Source of the DNA: Spartobacteria bacterium
Lineage (GTDB): Bacteria > Verrucomicrobiota > Verrucomicrobiia > Chthoniobacterales > UBA10450
Direction: 5' to 3'
Assembly: GCA_003169975.1 (NCBI GenBank)
Contig: PNAA01000041.1
Location: 62,657-126,656, forward strand
Length of the DNA stretch: 64,000 nucleotides
Numbering within the stretch: position 1 is the first letter of the stretch; each line of letters opens with the position of its first letter. Position numbers and translations under genes: made by a program. Below, piece by piece: positions 53,960-63,569 of the stretch. A model generated the notes under the pieces. That model worked only from the letters and a program-made list of their open reading frames with translations, made no database searches and was not told the origin of the DNA.

Positions 53960-55275
53960 CGACCAGCCGAAAGCGTCGTTCCCGCGTCGCCCGTCGGCAG
54001 ATTTGCCGCCTTCCAATCCATCGCCATCCGGATCCGGGCGCGCCCACTCGGGTGATCGAAGAAGATGAATTCCTCGACCGGACCCGGATCGAGCTTGCGA
54101 TAAGAACCCAGCTTCAACGCCACCATGGCGAAACCATCTGCCTCACGCGCGGTGTTGATTCCGAATGCGTCGGCCTCGCGCTCGGTCACTCGCACCGCCG
54201 TGTTGGCGAGCGGAGTGATGAGAAAAAAGAAGGTCGAGAAAATCAAGACGAGGAGCGGGAAGCCCGCCGGATCCGCGATGTCGCGCACTCCCCAGCGCCC
54301 GCCCCACCGCCGCACCGCCCGCTCGAAAACCGCACGCGAAACGGCGAAACCGCCAAAGATAAAAAGACCAAAATAGAGGATGAGCTTGAACGAGTGATTG
54401 AGCACGTAATGGCCCATCTCGTGAGCCATCACGGCGCGGATCTCCGGCAGCGTGCATTGTTTGAGCAGGTTGTCGTTCAGCGAAATGCGCGCGGTCCCGA
54501 AGAGTCCGGAGACATTCGCACTCACGCGATTGCTCTGGCGTGACGCATCGACCTCGAACACCTGCTGCACCGGGATTTCGTTGGCACTCGCCATCGCCAG
54601 GATCGGCTGGCTGATTTTGGAATCGGCGATGGGTTTGTAGGTATTAAACAGCGGGGCGATGAAAACCGGCGCGATCAGCATGGCAATGGCGAGGAAAAGC
54701 ACTCCCGCTCCCGTGCCCCAGAGCCACCACGTCCGCCGGGCGTGCCGGAGAACGGCGTAGAGGACGAGCAACGCGATCGTGGTCGCAATCATCGCGATCG
54801 CCAGACCGATGAGCTGTTCCCGAAACCAGGGCCCGAAGGTTTGCGTCGCCAGTTCGTAAGCGTGTTCCCGGAAATAGTCGGAGTAAACGCCTAACGGAAA
54901 GGAGAAAACGAAAACGAGCAGGACGTAGGGAACGGCATAAAGCGCGACCTGGAGCGACTGGAAGCGGGTGGTACGCTCGGCGAAAGCCCGCAGGCGAGCG
55001 GAAAGACCACTGCTTAGAAGGAAAACGGAGATCGCCGCTCCGAGCAGGAAATTCCAGAGGATCAGCCAGTAGCCTCCCTCGAAATAGGCATCCGACCGGG
55101 CTCGTTTTTCGGCCGGGACGGTGGCCAGCCAGGCGCGGGTGGCCGCGGCCGGATCGAGCTGTTTCCGCTTTTCCGGGGCAGTCGTTAGGGAAATGGAGGT
55201 AGGTTGCGCGACAGCGACCAGCGGGTTTGCGATCAGGCAACAGGCGGTAAGCAACAAGACGACGACGATTTTCAT
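53956..55275 (-). CDS. M48 (Ste24-like) membrane metalloprotease, 439 aa
   Basis: A signal-like N-terminus and about seven membrane segments surround the zinc motif MAHEMGHYVLNH (HExxH) and the third ligand in EREADAFG, as in CAAX prenyl protease 1/Ste24. The N-terminal M48_N-type region SFPLGVYSDYFREHAYE is clear. Bacterial relatives carry out membrane or envelope protein quality control, because there is no prenylation. Start ATG 55275. The gene converges on the S1/P1 nuclease with a 4-bp overlap. Internal copies of the 8-mer include 55182. Confidence 0.92.
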   Translation of the reverse strand: MKIVVVLLLTACCLIANPLVAVAQPTSISLTTAPEKRKQLDPAAATRAWLATVPAEKRARSDAYFEGGYWLILWNFLLGAAISVFLLSSGLSARLRAFAERTTRFQSLQVALYAVPYVLLVFVFSFPLGVYSDYFREHAYELATQTFGPWFREQLIGLAIAMIATTIALLVLYAVLRHARRTWWLWGTGAGVLFLAIAMLIAPVFIAPLFNTYKPIADSKISQPILAMASANEIPVQQVFEVDASRQSNRVSANVSGLFGTARISLNDNLLKQCTLPEIRAVMAHEMGHYVLNHSFKLILYFGLFIFGGFAVSRAVFERAVRRWGGRWGVRDIADPAGFPLLVLIFSTFFFLITPLANTAVRVTEREADAFGINTAREADGFAMVALKLGSYRKLDPGPVEEFIFFDHPSGRARIRMAMDWKAANLPTGDAGTTLSAGR

Positions 55276-55363
55276 CAGGTCCGAGAGATAAAGGAGTTTG
55301 CCCGGAAACAGAAGCTTGTTCCTGTCGGTCTCGACTTCCAGAGGCTCGCAGTTATCTTGTTAG

Positions 55364-55735
55364 GTGAATCGGGCGGGAAGATTTTTTCTGGCTTGGCTGG
55401 CGCTGGCGGCGTTTTGGCCCGTGGCCGACGTCGTCGCGACTACTCCGCCGCCGCCCGGTGCGGTTTACGGTGCCTACCCGACAAACTATCAGGAGATCGT
55501 GACCAATTGGTTAAGCTCCGCCCTGGTGGACCCGAAGAGTGTCAAAGTGAAATGGCTGGGCGAACCGAGACCGGGTGAGTTGCCGGTGGGAAATGGTAAA
55601 AAGGTGGCCGGCTTCCTGGTCGATTTCTCGGTCAATGCGCGAAACATTTTCGGCACCTACACCGGTTCGCAAAAGCATACCGCGCTGATTCGCGACGGCC
55701 AGGTGGTCACCGCCACCGGTTTTGTGTATCGCTAA
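55364..55735 (+). CDS. Exported hypothetical protein, 123 aa
   Basis: The GTG at 55364 begins a signal peptide (GRFFLAWLALAAFWPVADVVA), then a small domain with YPTNYQEIVTNWLSSALVDPKSVKVKWL and a C-terminal beta part (GFLVDFSVNARNIFG, TALIRDGQVVTATGFVY). The YxxxVxxWLxxxLxDPxSVK pattern is common in small exported proteins of unknown role. It is divergent from the M48 gene and ends 3 bp before the DUF1330 gene, so they are probably co-transcribed. Confidence 0.7.
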   Translation: MNRAGRFFLAWLALAAFWPVADVVATTPPPPGAVYGAYPTNYQEIVTNWLSSALVDPKSVKVKWLGEPRPGELPVGNGKKVAGFLVDFSVNARNIFGTYTGSQKHTALIRDGQVVTATGFVYR

Positions 55736-55738
55736 GAA

Positions 55739-56041
55739 ATGGAGCCTAACGAAAAGCGCGGATACGTCATCGTCGAGATAGAAGTGACCGATCCCGCCGT
55801 CTACGAAGAATATCGGCGCCAGGCCGAGGCCACGGTGGTTTCCCAAGGCGGAAAATATATCGTCCGCGGCGGCGGCGTGCAGACATTGGAGGGCGACTGG
55901 CAGCCGAAGCGACTGGTCGTGCTCGAGTTTCCGAGTGTCGCGCAAGCGCGCGCCTGGTGGGATTGCGAAGAATACCGCGCGCCCAAGAAGATCCGGCAAC
56001 GGTCGGCCGTCACCCGGATGATTCTAGTGGAAGGCGTCTGA
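55739..56041 (+). CDS. DUF1330 family protein, 100 aa
   Basis: A ferredoxin-like dimeric alpha-beta barrel. GYVIVEIEVTDPAVYEEYRRQ, GGKYIVRGGGVQTLEGDWQPKR, LVVLEFPSVAQARAWWDCEEY match DUF1330 along its full length. No catalytic role is established for the family. The second to fifth residues Glu-Pro-Asn-Glu are encoded partly by GCCTAACGA (55744), so the motif sits at the very start of the gene. It is convergent with the AsmA-like gene with 1 bp between stops. Confidence 0.9.
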   Translation: MEPNEKRGYVIVEIEVTDPAVYEEYRRQAEATVVSQGGKYIVRGGGVQTLEGDWQPKRLVVLEFPSVAQARAWWDCEEYRAPKKIRQRSAVTRMILVEGV

Positions 56042-56042
56042 G

Positions 56043-58868
56043 TTACGGCTTGGGCACCGCCAACTGGATATCGGCCGGACGGTCCGGGGACACCATTCGG
56101 AGGAACAAGGGACTCGCATCCGCCGCCTGGGGATGGACGTAGAAAGTCGTTTGGGAGACCGGATCATCCGAGGCCGGTCCTCCCGCTGCTATCGTTAGGC
56201 TAACGGCCCCGGAGCCGATCCGTCCCCTAACGAAGGCCTCCCGTAAAGACGGCAAATCCTCACTCGTCCCCTTCCCCAGGAGTCGCACGGTCGAGAGATT
56301 TGCGCCGCTGCCCGGCCGGCCCACCACTTGCACCGCGCCGGCGACCGGGGTCAGGGTGAGTCCGAAGGTCACCGGGGTGGTCGTGAGGCGCCCGCGCAGC
56401 CCAATCGGTGTCGAGTTGATTTCGAACCGCATAGGTTCAATCACCGCTTCGGTGTTTTTGAATCGGAGTTGAGCCTCAAGGCCGGTCAGTTCCGGCCACG
56501 GTGCCGGCGGTTTGAAGCGCGCCTCCAGGATCTGAGCGGCGCCGTTGATCGAGGGAGTCTCAAGCGTATTGAAAAACGCGATGCCACCGGTCACCAGTCC
56601 GCTCTCGGCGCCAAACCGTAGGTCGTTAGGCAAGGTCTCGAGAAAAAGCGCGGGGCAATCGATGGCAATCGAGAATTGACCTCCCGGCTCGATCACCGTC
56701 CCGGCGGCGAGGCGGTCTTTTTCCAGTTGCAAGGGCAGCCAGGCGCGGAGCGTCACCGGATCGGAGACACCAAAAATCGCCGTTGTTTTCACTTCGGCCC
56801 GACCATCGGCGTAATGCCCCTCGAAATCGATTGAGTTGCTCGACGCGGCCGGGCCGAGATTCTCGAGCCGCCAGCTGGTCGTTACCTGGAGAGAGTGCAG
56901 CGGACCGAAGGCGGCGAGTTTGCCGTCGACGACGCCGGTCGCGGCCGAATCCTCCCCGAGCACACTCGCGAGCTTGGCCACGTCGAGGTGATTGATCGCC
57001 AGGTCGACGTCGAATTTCTGGCCTTCATCCAGGGCCGCGAGCAGGCTGCCTGAGGCGCGCCAACGCTCGAAGCTGATGGGCAGAAAGAGCGTCCCGCCGA
57101 TCCGCGGCATCCCGTCGAGGGTTAATTCCAGCGCCTGCAACTCGACGAAATTGCTCCCGAGCATGAGGAAACTGCCTAACGACACCCGGGTGCTGGCCAG
57201 CTTGAAGGTGCGGAAAAAAACATCCTGCGGCGAGTAGGTACCGACCAGTGTCACATCGAGCGGCAGCCGCAGCGGTGCGACCGGGAGCTGCAGTCCGTGG
57301 GCAAAAAATTGCATCGTTCCGGAATGCGCGGCCAGCGTTCCGTCGCCGCTCCAGTCGAAAGTCACGCCTCCGCCAATTTTCGACTCCCGCCACGCGGCCG
57401 GCAGAAGCGGCGCGTAGGCGCCCAGATCGTTGATCGCACCGGTCAGACGTCCGGAAAAACGATGGGGAAAAGCGAGATCGATCGCGCCTTGCGCGCGGGT
57501 GAAATCTTCCGCATGCCGGACCTCCAGATTTTCCAGAGTCGCCTCCGTGCCCCTCAGCTGGAGCGAGGCGCCTAACGAATCGAGCGCGACCCCGCGAAAT
57601 TTCACTCCCTCCCCGTGCAACGCCAGCCGGCCATGCGCCTCCGGTGCGAGCGAGTCGAGTTCCCCTTCCGCCGAAAGCGCCCCGGTAAAATCGCCCGTCG
57701 TGGCTCCGAGAAATTGCGCAAAGCCGTTAAGGTCGGGGATGAAGGCGTTCAACTGCCCGCGGAAGGGCAACCGCGCCCAATCGCTCGTCTGCTTCGGCCA
57801 GGGCAGTTCGCCATTCACCGTCAGTTCGTTCCGCCGCTGGCGCACGTAGAGTTGATCGACTTCCAGCCGCCGATCGTAGTAGGTCGCGCCGAGCATCACA
57901 TTGTCGGCCCGTCGCGCCCGCCAGGCGAAGTCGGTCAGCTCGATCCAGAGCGACGCGGTCGCATCGAGAAACTCGCCCGGATTCCCGCGAAAGGTGAACT
58001 TCGAGGCGCGCACCGCGCCGGTGATCGGCTCAAGAAAACCCATTCCCTTGGAAATCTGCGCCAGCGAAAGATTGGCAGCCGAGCCCGCGACGTCGACCTC
58101 AAACTTGTCGTTTGCCCGCCCCTGAAAACTGGCGCGCAGGGTCCCGCCATAAGTATCGAGATGGAGATCGACCCCGAGGCGTCTTCTGGCCAGATGCGAC
58201 AGGTCGATGGTCAACGCCTCAAGATCGAGTCCCTCAACCAGCGGAATGCCGGCGATCGTTAGGCGATCCCCTTCCCAGGAGGTCGCGCCGCGGAGATTGC
58301 CGAACATCTGGCGCAAAACCGGCGAGCTCACCGTCACCTGGCGCGCAAGAAATTTTCCGGATTCAATCGCACTCGCAGTCAGGAAGACATCGCGAAGACC
58401 AAATGCCGTCTCCCCGGCGGCGAGATCGAAATCAAGATGCTCGATCCGGAAGTTATTCGGAAGCAGCCGCGCCAGTTTCCGCCAATCCAGCTTCTTGACC
58501 GAAGCCGCCCCGGCCGACAGACGAATGCTTCCCGCGGGATGATCCAGATTGATCGATCGCAGCAGTCGCGCGCGACGAGAAAAGATCCAGCCCCGGAAAT
58601 TGAGATCGACGACCACGCTGGCGGCCCGGAAAGAAACCTCGCGCGAGCCATCGGCGGCGCGCGCGACGCGCAGGTTGCGAATGGTGACCTCGCGCAGGAA
58701 AGGTGCGTCAACGTCGCCCATCTCGACGGACAGGCCCTGGTTCCTAGCGGCCCACCAAAACCAAAGCCGGACGCCATGAGCGACGACGACGGGCGCGAAC
58801 ACGGCGTCGAGCGCGCCGGCGAGCGGCACGATGAGAAGGAAGACAAGCAGACGTTTGCGAAACGACAT
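56043..58868 (-). CDS. AsmA/TamB-like envelope protein, 941 aa
   Basis: One N-terminal membrane helix (LLVFLLIVPLAGALDAVFAP) followed by about 880 residues of regularly alternating beta-strand phrases with no cysteines or catalytic motif (FRAASVVVDLNFRGWIF, LHLDTYGGTLRASFQG, ALSAEGELDSLAPEAHGRL, GVVDGKLAAFGPLH). Long repeated beta-groove proteins of this shape (AsmA, TamB, YhdP, Vps13-like) bridge inner and outer membranes and are thought to carry lipid. Start ATG 58868. Five exact 9-mers and one 8-mer lie within. It is 12 bp downstream of the DUF4230-like gene, its likely operon partner. Confidence 0.8.
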   Translation of the reverse strand: MSFRKRLLVFLLIVPLAGALDAVFAPVVVAHGVRLWFWWAARNQGLSVEMGDVDAPFLREVTIRNLRVARAADGSREVSFRAASVVVDLNFRGWIFSRRARLLRSINLDHPAGSIRLSAGAASVKKLDWRKLARLLPNNFRIEHLDFDLAAGETAFGLRDVFLTASAIESGKFLARQVTVSSPVLRQMFGNLRGATSWEGDRLTIAGIPLVEGLDLEALTIDLSHLARRRLGVDLHLDTYGGTLRASFQGRANDKFEVDVAGSAANLSLAQISKGMGFLEPITGAVRASKFTFRGNPGEFLDATASLWIELTDFAWRARRADNVMLGATYYDRRLEVDQLYVRQRRNELTVNGELPWPKQTSDWARLPFRGQLNAFIPDLNGFAQFLGATTGDFTGALSAEGELDSLAPEAHGRLALHGEGVKFRGVALDSLGASLQLRGTEATLENLEVRHAEDFTRAQGAIDLAFPHRFSGRLTGAINDLGAYAPLLPAAWRESKIGGGVTFDWSGDGTLAAHSGTMQFFAHGLQLPVAPLRLPLDVTLVGTYSPQDVFFRTFKLASTRVSLGSFLMLGSNFVELQALELTLDGMPRIGGTLFLPISFERWRASGSLLAALDEGQKFDVDLAINHLDVAKLASVLGEDSAATGVVDGKLAAFGPLHSLQVTTSWRLENLGPAASSNSIDFEGHYADGRAEVKTTAIFGVSDPVTLRAWLPLQLEKDRLAAGTVIEPGGQFSIAIDCPALFLETLPNDLRFGAESGLVTGGIAFFNTLETPSINGAAQILEARFKPPAPWPELTGLEAQLRFKNTEAVIEPMRFEINSTPIGLRGRLTTTPVTFGLTLTPVAGAVQVVGRPGSGANLSTVRLLGKGTSEDLPSLREAFVRGRIGSGAVSLTIAAGGPASDDPVSQTTFYVHPQAADASPLFLRMVSPDRPADIQLAVPKP

Positions 58869-58880
58869 CAGCTTGGCAGC

Positions 58881-59591
58881 CTAACGATGAACGCCCCTAC
58901 CCGCCAGGGGCGGCGCCGGAAAGATCGCGCGCACTGGTTGCGGAGGGTGAAATTTTTCCCGCAGCTCCCGGGTGAAAACCTGCTCTGCTTCCGCGGGCAG
59001 CGCAGCCGATTTCTCGCGGGCCAGTTGGGGCAGAAGAGCGAGCTCGGTCTGGATGTCGTCCGGCAAGATCCGATTCCAGAACCCGTTCTCGAGAGCGAGG
59101 ACCTCGACCTGCTGCTGCTCGACGGAGAGGATCTGGGCATGGGGCAGTTCGATCAAGATTTCGTCAGGGCGGAGGTTGACGCTAAAATTTTTTCTCAAAT
59201 CGAATCCTGCTTTGACCACGAACGTGCCGTGCAGCTTGATCCGCTTGGTGCTGCCGGCCCACGAATGTAACATTTCGTGCTCAACTTCCACCCGGCGGGC
59301 GAGGACCGAGAGTTCGGCGACCGTGGTCGTCTGCTCGAGGTAGACGCGATTGTTCACCGTCACGCGTGGTTGCAGGTGCGCGAGCGTGACGAAGGTGTCA
59401 CGCGCGTCGCGCCCGAGGCGCTCAAGCTCGGCCACGCTCTGACCGACCACGCGTCCAGGCCATCTCTGCACCCTGGAGAAGACCAAGGCGGCGAGCAGCG
59501 CGAGGATGAAAACGATGACGACGGCGGCGACGGGGCACCCCAGCCGCCGCGGTGACTTTTCGGCCGCGGGGCGGTTCGTTTGTAACTCCAT
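58881..59591 (-). CDS. DUF4230-like membrane-anchored protein, 236 aa
   Basis: ATG 59591 (MELQTNRPAAEKSP), one membrane helix (AAVVIVFILALLAALVFSRV) and an extracytoplasmic region with ELSVLARRVEVEH, KLHGTFVVKAGFDL, ILIELPHAQILSVE and an acidic helical tail. The 'W/LxGTxxVKAGFDLRK' strand is what I associate with DUF4230, whose role is unknown. Its stop TAG belongs to GCCTAACGA at 58879, read on the minus strand as CGT-TAG. The 168 bp to the divergent transglutaminase gene contain no feature I can call. Confidence 0.72.
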   Translation of the reverse strand: MELQTNRPAAEKSPRRLGCPVAAVVIVFILALLAALVFSRVQRWPGRVVGQSVAELERLGRDARDTFVTLAHLQPRVTVNNRVYLEQTTTVAELSVLARRVEVEHEMLHSWAGSTKRIKLHGTFVVKAGFDLRKNFSVNLRPDEILIELPHAQILSVEQQQVEVLALENGFWNRILPDDIQTELALLPQLAREKSAALPAEAEQVFTRELREKFHPPQPVRAIFPAPPLAGRGVHR

Positions 59592-59759
59592 CAGCCCAAA
59601 AAAGTACCGCCCCCCACGCCCGAAGGACATGAAGGGCGGCTGTTCCCCCCAGAACAATCTTTCAAATCTGAATCGGAGATACCCGACCTAACTCCGGCTT
59701 GCAAGAAAAATTTTCGCCCCCGGGTGGGAAAAAGTTCCAGCCTGTCCTAATCTTGCTCC

Positions 59760-60611
59760 GTGAAGCTCGGCGTCCGCTACGAAACTGCCTACCGCTACGC
59801 CGCGCCGGTCAGTTTTACGACCCACGAAATCCGGCTTTTTCCTCGCGTCGACGTCTTCACCCGGATGCACCGGATGAAGTTCGAGACGAACGCTGGCGCG
59901 AATGTGCGTTTTGGTCGCGACGTCTTCGACAATTGCGTCGCCGCCTGTTCCTTTGCGGCGCCGGCGACGGAGTTGCGTTTTCAACTCGAGCTCGATTTGG
60001 AGTTGGTGAAAAAGAATCCGTTCGATTTCCTGCTCACGAACGACGCGCTCAGCCTGCCTTTCTCCTACCCACCCGAGTTGCACCCAGTGCTCGCTCCCTT
60101 CCAGGAAACCGACGCCGGCCGGTCGCTCGAGATTCCGCGCTGGGAGCGACCGCAGCCCGGCGCGCCCCGACCGACCGTCGCGACCCTGGTGGAGCTAAAT
60201 GAACGGGTGCACGAATGCGTCGGCTACGAGCGGCGCGAAGAAGGACCGGCGCGCCCGCCGGAGGAGACGCTGCGCGTCGGGCGCGGCGCCTGCCGCGATG
60301 TCGCGCTCCTGCTCGCCGCGATCCTCCGCCGATGCGGGCTGGCCGCTCGCCTAACGAGTGGATATTTGCGCGAAGCGGAGTCGGATTCGCGCCGCGCCGA
60401 GGGCTCGCTGCATGCCTGGACCGAAGTTTACCTGCCCGGGGCGGGCTGGGTAGGGATGGACCCGACGAACGGCGTTTTCGCCAATCATAATTTCATCGCG
60501 GCGGCCGTCGGACTCACCCCAGGCGACGTTACGCCAATCGATGGCAGTTTTTTCCCGCGGCAGGAAAGCGGCGCGCGGATGACGAGCCGGCTGGAACTCG
60601 TCAGCCTCTAA
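59760..60611 (+). CDS. Transglutaminase-like protein, 283 aa
   Basis: The N-terminal beta domain has LGVRYETAYRYAAPVSF and THEIRLFPR, the bacterial transglutaminase-like N-terminal module; the papain-like core has the nucleophile in GRGACRDVALLLAAILRR, His in GSLHAWTEVYLPGAGWVG and Asp in MDPTNGV. The triad is complete. Such proteins occur across bacteria as cytoplasmic putative peptidases or transglutaminases without a known substrate. Start GTG 59760. It ends 9 bp before recF, suggesting a shared transcript. Confidence 0.88.
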   Translation: MKLGVRYETAYRYAAPVSFTTHEIRLFPRVDVFTRMHRMKFETNAGANVRFGRDVFDNCVAACSFAAPATELRFQLELDLELVKKNPFDFLLTNDALSLPFSYPPELHPVLAPFQETDAGRSLEIPRWERPQPGAPRPTVATLVELNERVHECVGYERREEGPARPPEETLRVGRGACRDVALLLAAILRRCGLAARLTSGYLREAESDSRRAEGSLHAWTEVYLPGAGWVGMDPTNGVFANHNFIAAAVGLTPGDVTPIDGSFFPRQESGARMTSRLELVSL

Positions 60612-60620
60612 GCGCGCCTC

Positions 60621-61676
60621 ATGCTTCGCGAACTGCAACTGCGCGATTTCCGCTGCTTCGCGTCGATCGCCGCCGAATTCTCCCCTGGCTTCAATTTCAT
60701 CGTGGGCGCGAACGGCCAGGGGAAAACGACGTTGCTCGAAGCCGCCTGCGTCCTTCTGCGTTTGCAATCGCAGCGTTCCTCGAGCCTCGCGCCCGCGGTG
60801 CGGGTCGGACAGCGGTCGTTTGTTGTTTCCGGCCATGTCGGGGAACACCGGTTGCAATTTTATTACAGAGCGCTCCGGCGGAAGGTGGCCTTCGATGGCG
60901 TCGAGCAGCGCGACCAAGCGGAGTATTTGCGTCTCGTCAGGGTGGTTTCCTTCGCCAGTCACGACCTCGAATTGATCCGCGGCCCGGCCGAAATGCGCCG
61001 TCGCTATCTGGACTTTATCGGAACGCAGGCGGAAGCACGCTACCGGCCGGTTTTGCGCGCCTACGAGCGGGCGCTGCGTTCGCGAAATGCCCTCTTGAAA
61101 TCGCCGCACCCGCGGCCGCGGGAGCTGGCCGCCTATACCGAGCCGCTGGTGCGCGCGGGAACCTCGTTGCGCGAGATGCGGGCGGCGCTCGTTAGGCGGC
61201 TGGCGCCTTTTGCGGAAGCCAGCCACCGCGCGATCTCCGGTGGCCACGAAAACCTCTCGCTCGAATACGCGCCGGGCAGCGAAGAAGATTTCGCCGCGCA
61301 ACTCGCGCGAACGCGGACGGAGGAAGAACGCCTCCGGCTCACGATCGTCGGGCCACATCGCGACGATTTGCGTCTGCAGGTCGAAGCCATGCCCGCGGCG
61401 CAGTTTGCTTCCGAGGGTCAACAGCGCACCACCGCGCTCGCCTTAAAGCTGGCCCAGGCGCAGGTTTTCGCCGAGGACACAGCCACCCCGCCGCTGCTCC
61501 TGGTCGACGACATCTTTGGCGAGCTGGATGCCGCGCGGCGAAACGCGCTGCTCGCCCATTTGCCTAACGAATCGCAAAAATTAGTGACGGCGACCGCGCT
61601 CGATTGGCGCGCGGGCGATTGGGGGGGACCGGTGCTGGAACTGACCGACGGCGAGATTCGCCGGCGCGACAAGTAA
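60621..61676 (+). CDS. recF: DNA replication and repair protein RecF
   Basis: 351 aa. Walker A GANGQGKTTLLEA, the LRDFRCF N-terminus, VGPHRDDLRL, the ABC signature ASEGQQRTTALALKLAQ and Walker B LLLVDDIFGELDAARR are all conserved. RecF binds ATP and DNA and, with RecO and RecR (25486), loads RecA at ssDNA gaps. In many genomes recF lies with dnaA-dnaN-gyrB; here neither dnaA nor dnaN is nearby. Two exact 9-mers (61189, 61562) lie in it, each in frame. Confidence 0.96.
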   Translation: MLRELQLRDFRCFASIAAEFSPGFNFIVGANGQGKTTLLEAACVLLRLQSQRSSSLAPAVRVGQRSFVVSGHVGEHRLQFYYRALRRKVAFDGVEQRDQAEYLRLVRVVSFASHDLELIRGPAEMRRRYLDFIGTQAEARYRPVLRAYERALRSRNALLKSPHPRPRELAAYTEPLVRAGTSLREMRAALVRRLAPFAEASHRAISGGHENLSLEYAPGSEEDFAAQLARTRTEEERLRLTIVGPHRDDLRLQVEAMPAAQFASEGQQRTTALALKLAQAQVFAEDTATPPLLLVDDIFGELDAARRNALLAHLPNESQKLVTATALDWRAGDWGGPVLELTDGEIRRRDK

Positions 61677-61734
61677 TCAGGACCACCTCTCAGCTGGGGC
61701 TTGCGAAGGGGCTTTCCGCGCCTTCTATTTTCCT

Positions 61735-62292
61735 ATGCGCCGCCAGGCGGGGAAGCCGCAGAACTTCACGGGGCAGTTGCTCGTCGCTCATCCCAGCATG
61801 CTCGACCCAAACTTCCGGCGCTGCGTGCTCTTCATCTCCTCGCACGATGAAAACGAGGGCGCGGTCGGTGTAATCATCAATCGTCCTTTGGATAAACATG
61901 TCTCCGAACTGGTGACCGATCCGACGCCCGCCGCGCTCGCCGACGTGCCCGTTTTTCTCGGCGGCCCGGTAGCGACGAACCAGCTGATGTTCGCCGCGTT
62001 CGACTGGAAGGGACGCGATTCGCTCAGCTTGAATCAAAACGTCGCCCTCGAGGAAGCGCATCAACTGGCGGAACGTGATGCCAGCGCGGTGAGGGCCTTT
62101 GTCGGCTATGCGGGCTGGACGGCAGGCCAACTGGAGAACGAGTTGCGCCAGAATGCGTGGGTTCTGCAAAGGCCGAATCGCGCCGCGTTGACCCCCGAGC
62201 GATTGCCCAAGCTGTGGTTCGAAATCATGCGCGGTCTCGGGCCCTGGTTCAAGATGCTCTCCGCGGCGCCGGATGATCCTTCTTTGAACTAG
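61735..62292 (+). CDS. yqgE: YqgE/AlgH family protein (UPF0301), 185 aa
   Basis: NFTGQLLVAHPSMLDPNF, VLFISSHDENEGAVGVIINRP, VFLGGPVATNQLMFAAF and GYAGWTAGQLENELRQNAW are the YqgE core. No biochemical role is firmly established for the family; AlgH was first linked to alginate regulation in Pseudomonas. ATG 61735. It stands between recF and ald on the same strand; 58 bp to recF and 34 bp to ald. Confidence 0.94.
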   Translation: MRRQAGKPQNFTGQLLVAHPSMLDPNFRRCVLFISSHDENEGAVGVIINRPLDKHVSELVTDPTPAALADVPVFLGGPVATNQLMFAAFDWKGRDSLSLNQNVALEEAHQLAERDASAVRAFVGYAGWTAGQLENELRQNAWVLQRPNRAALTPERLPKLWFEIMRGLGPWFKMLSAAPDDPSLN

Positions 62293-62326
62293 CTTCGCGC
62301 GGTTTTCGATGCGAAGCAGTGGGAAT

Positions 62327-63454
62327 ATGATCATCGGCATCCCGAAAGAGATTAAGCAGCAGGAAAACCGCGTCAGCCTGCTGCCTTCCGCGGCCTATCA
62401 ATTGAGCAAACGCGGACACACCGTGCTGGTCGAGAAAAGCGCTGGCGTTGGCACAGGTTATCCCGATTCCGATTACACGGCAGCCGGCGCGAAGATCATC
62501 GACCAGGCGCGCGACCTTTTTCGGCAGGCCGACATGATCGTGAAAGTGAAGGAACCGCTCCCGGCCGAATACGAGCTTCTGCGCAAGGGACAGATCCTCT
62601 TCACGTACCTGCATCTGGCGGCGAGTCGGTCGCTGACCGAAGCGCTTTTGAAATCCGGCGTGACGGGCGTGGCCTACGAAACGATCCAAGTAGGCAACCG
62701 CCTGCCATTGCTCGAACCGATGAGCGAGATCGCCGGGCGCATGTCGGTCGTGATGGGTGCCTATTTTCTCGCGAAACACAACGGCGGCAACGGCGTGCTG
62801 CTCGGCGGCGTGCCTGGCGTGCTCCCAGGGAAAGTGGTCGTGCTTGGCGGCGGCACCTCGGGCGTCAACGCCGCGCGAATGGCGACTGGCCTGGGCGCCG
62901 ATGTCACGATTCTGGAAGTGGATCTCGAACGGATGCGTTTCCTCGACATCACGATGCACTCGGCGCACACGCTTTACTCGAGCGAGGCGCATTTGCAGGA
63001 ATTGATGCCGTCGGTCGATCTATTGATCGGGGCCGTACTCGTCCCGGGAGCCAAGGCGCCGAAGCTGATTACGCGCGAAATGTTGCGCGAGATGCGGCCG
63101 GGCAGCGTGGTCGTCGATATCGCGATCGATCAGGGCGGCTGTGTGGAAACCTCGCGACCGACGACCCATCTCGACCCGGTCTATGTCGAGGAAGGAGTGA
63201 TTCATTACTGTGTGGCCAACATGCCCGCCGCCTACGCAAGGACCGCGACCCAGGCGCTCACGAATATCACTTACCGCTACGTCGAATTGCTCGCCGATCT
63301 CGGTTTGAAGGAAGCGTGCGAACGCCAACCGGCCTTGACCGGCGGAATCAACACGATGGATGGCCGCCTCACGCACCGCGCCGTGGCCGAAGCACACGGG
63401 ATGGAGTACGAGCCGCCTTTCCAACCCGCTCCCGGCGGCGCGTTTCCTTCCTAG
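62327..63454 (+). CDS. ald: Alanine dehydrogenase
   Basis: NAD-dependent interconversion of alanine and pyruvate plus ammonia. 375 aa, the usual size. [28 protein letters not shown]-type start, catalytic Lys in [11 protein letters not shown], His in TYLHLAAS, the Rossmann motif [17 protein letters not shown], and [16 protein letters not shown] near the C-terminus are present. The ATG at 62327 is chosen because it begins the conserved MIIGIPKE; an earlier start adds six residues. It ends with a Pro/Gly tail ([10 protein letters not shown]). Confidence 0.95.
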   Translation: MIIGIPKEIKQQENRVSLLPSAAYQLSKRGHTVLVEKSAGVGTGYPDSDYTAAGAKIIDQARDLFRQADMIVKVKEPLPAEYELLRKGQILFTYLHLAASRSLTEALLKSGVTGVAYETIQVGNRLPLLEPMSEIAGRMSVVMGAYFLAKHNGGNGVLLGGVPGVLPGKVVVLGGGTSGVNAARMATGLGADVTILEVDLERMRFLDITMHSAHTLYSSEAHLQELMPSVDLLIGAVLVPGAKAPKLITREMLREMRPGSVVVDIAIDQGGCVETSRPTTHLDPVYVEEGVIHYCVANMPAAYARTATQALTNITYRYVELLADLGLKEACERQPALTGGINTMDGRLTHRAVAEAHGMEYEPPFQPAPGGAFPS

Positions 63455-63569
63455 GCGCGAATTTTGCCCGAGAGGAAACTTCCATCCGAAAATAAAAATG
63501 CCGCAGAGCCGAAAACTTCGCTTGCTCCGAATCAATAGTTACCCCAACATGGCCGTTCATCCACAACCT

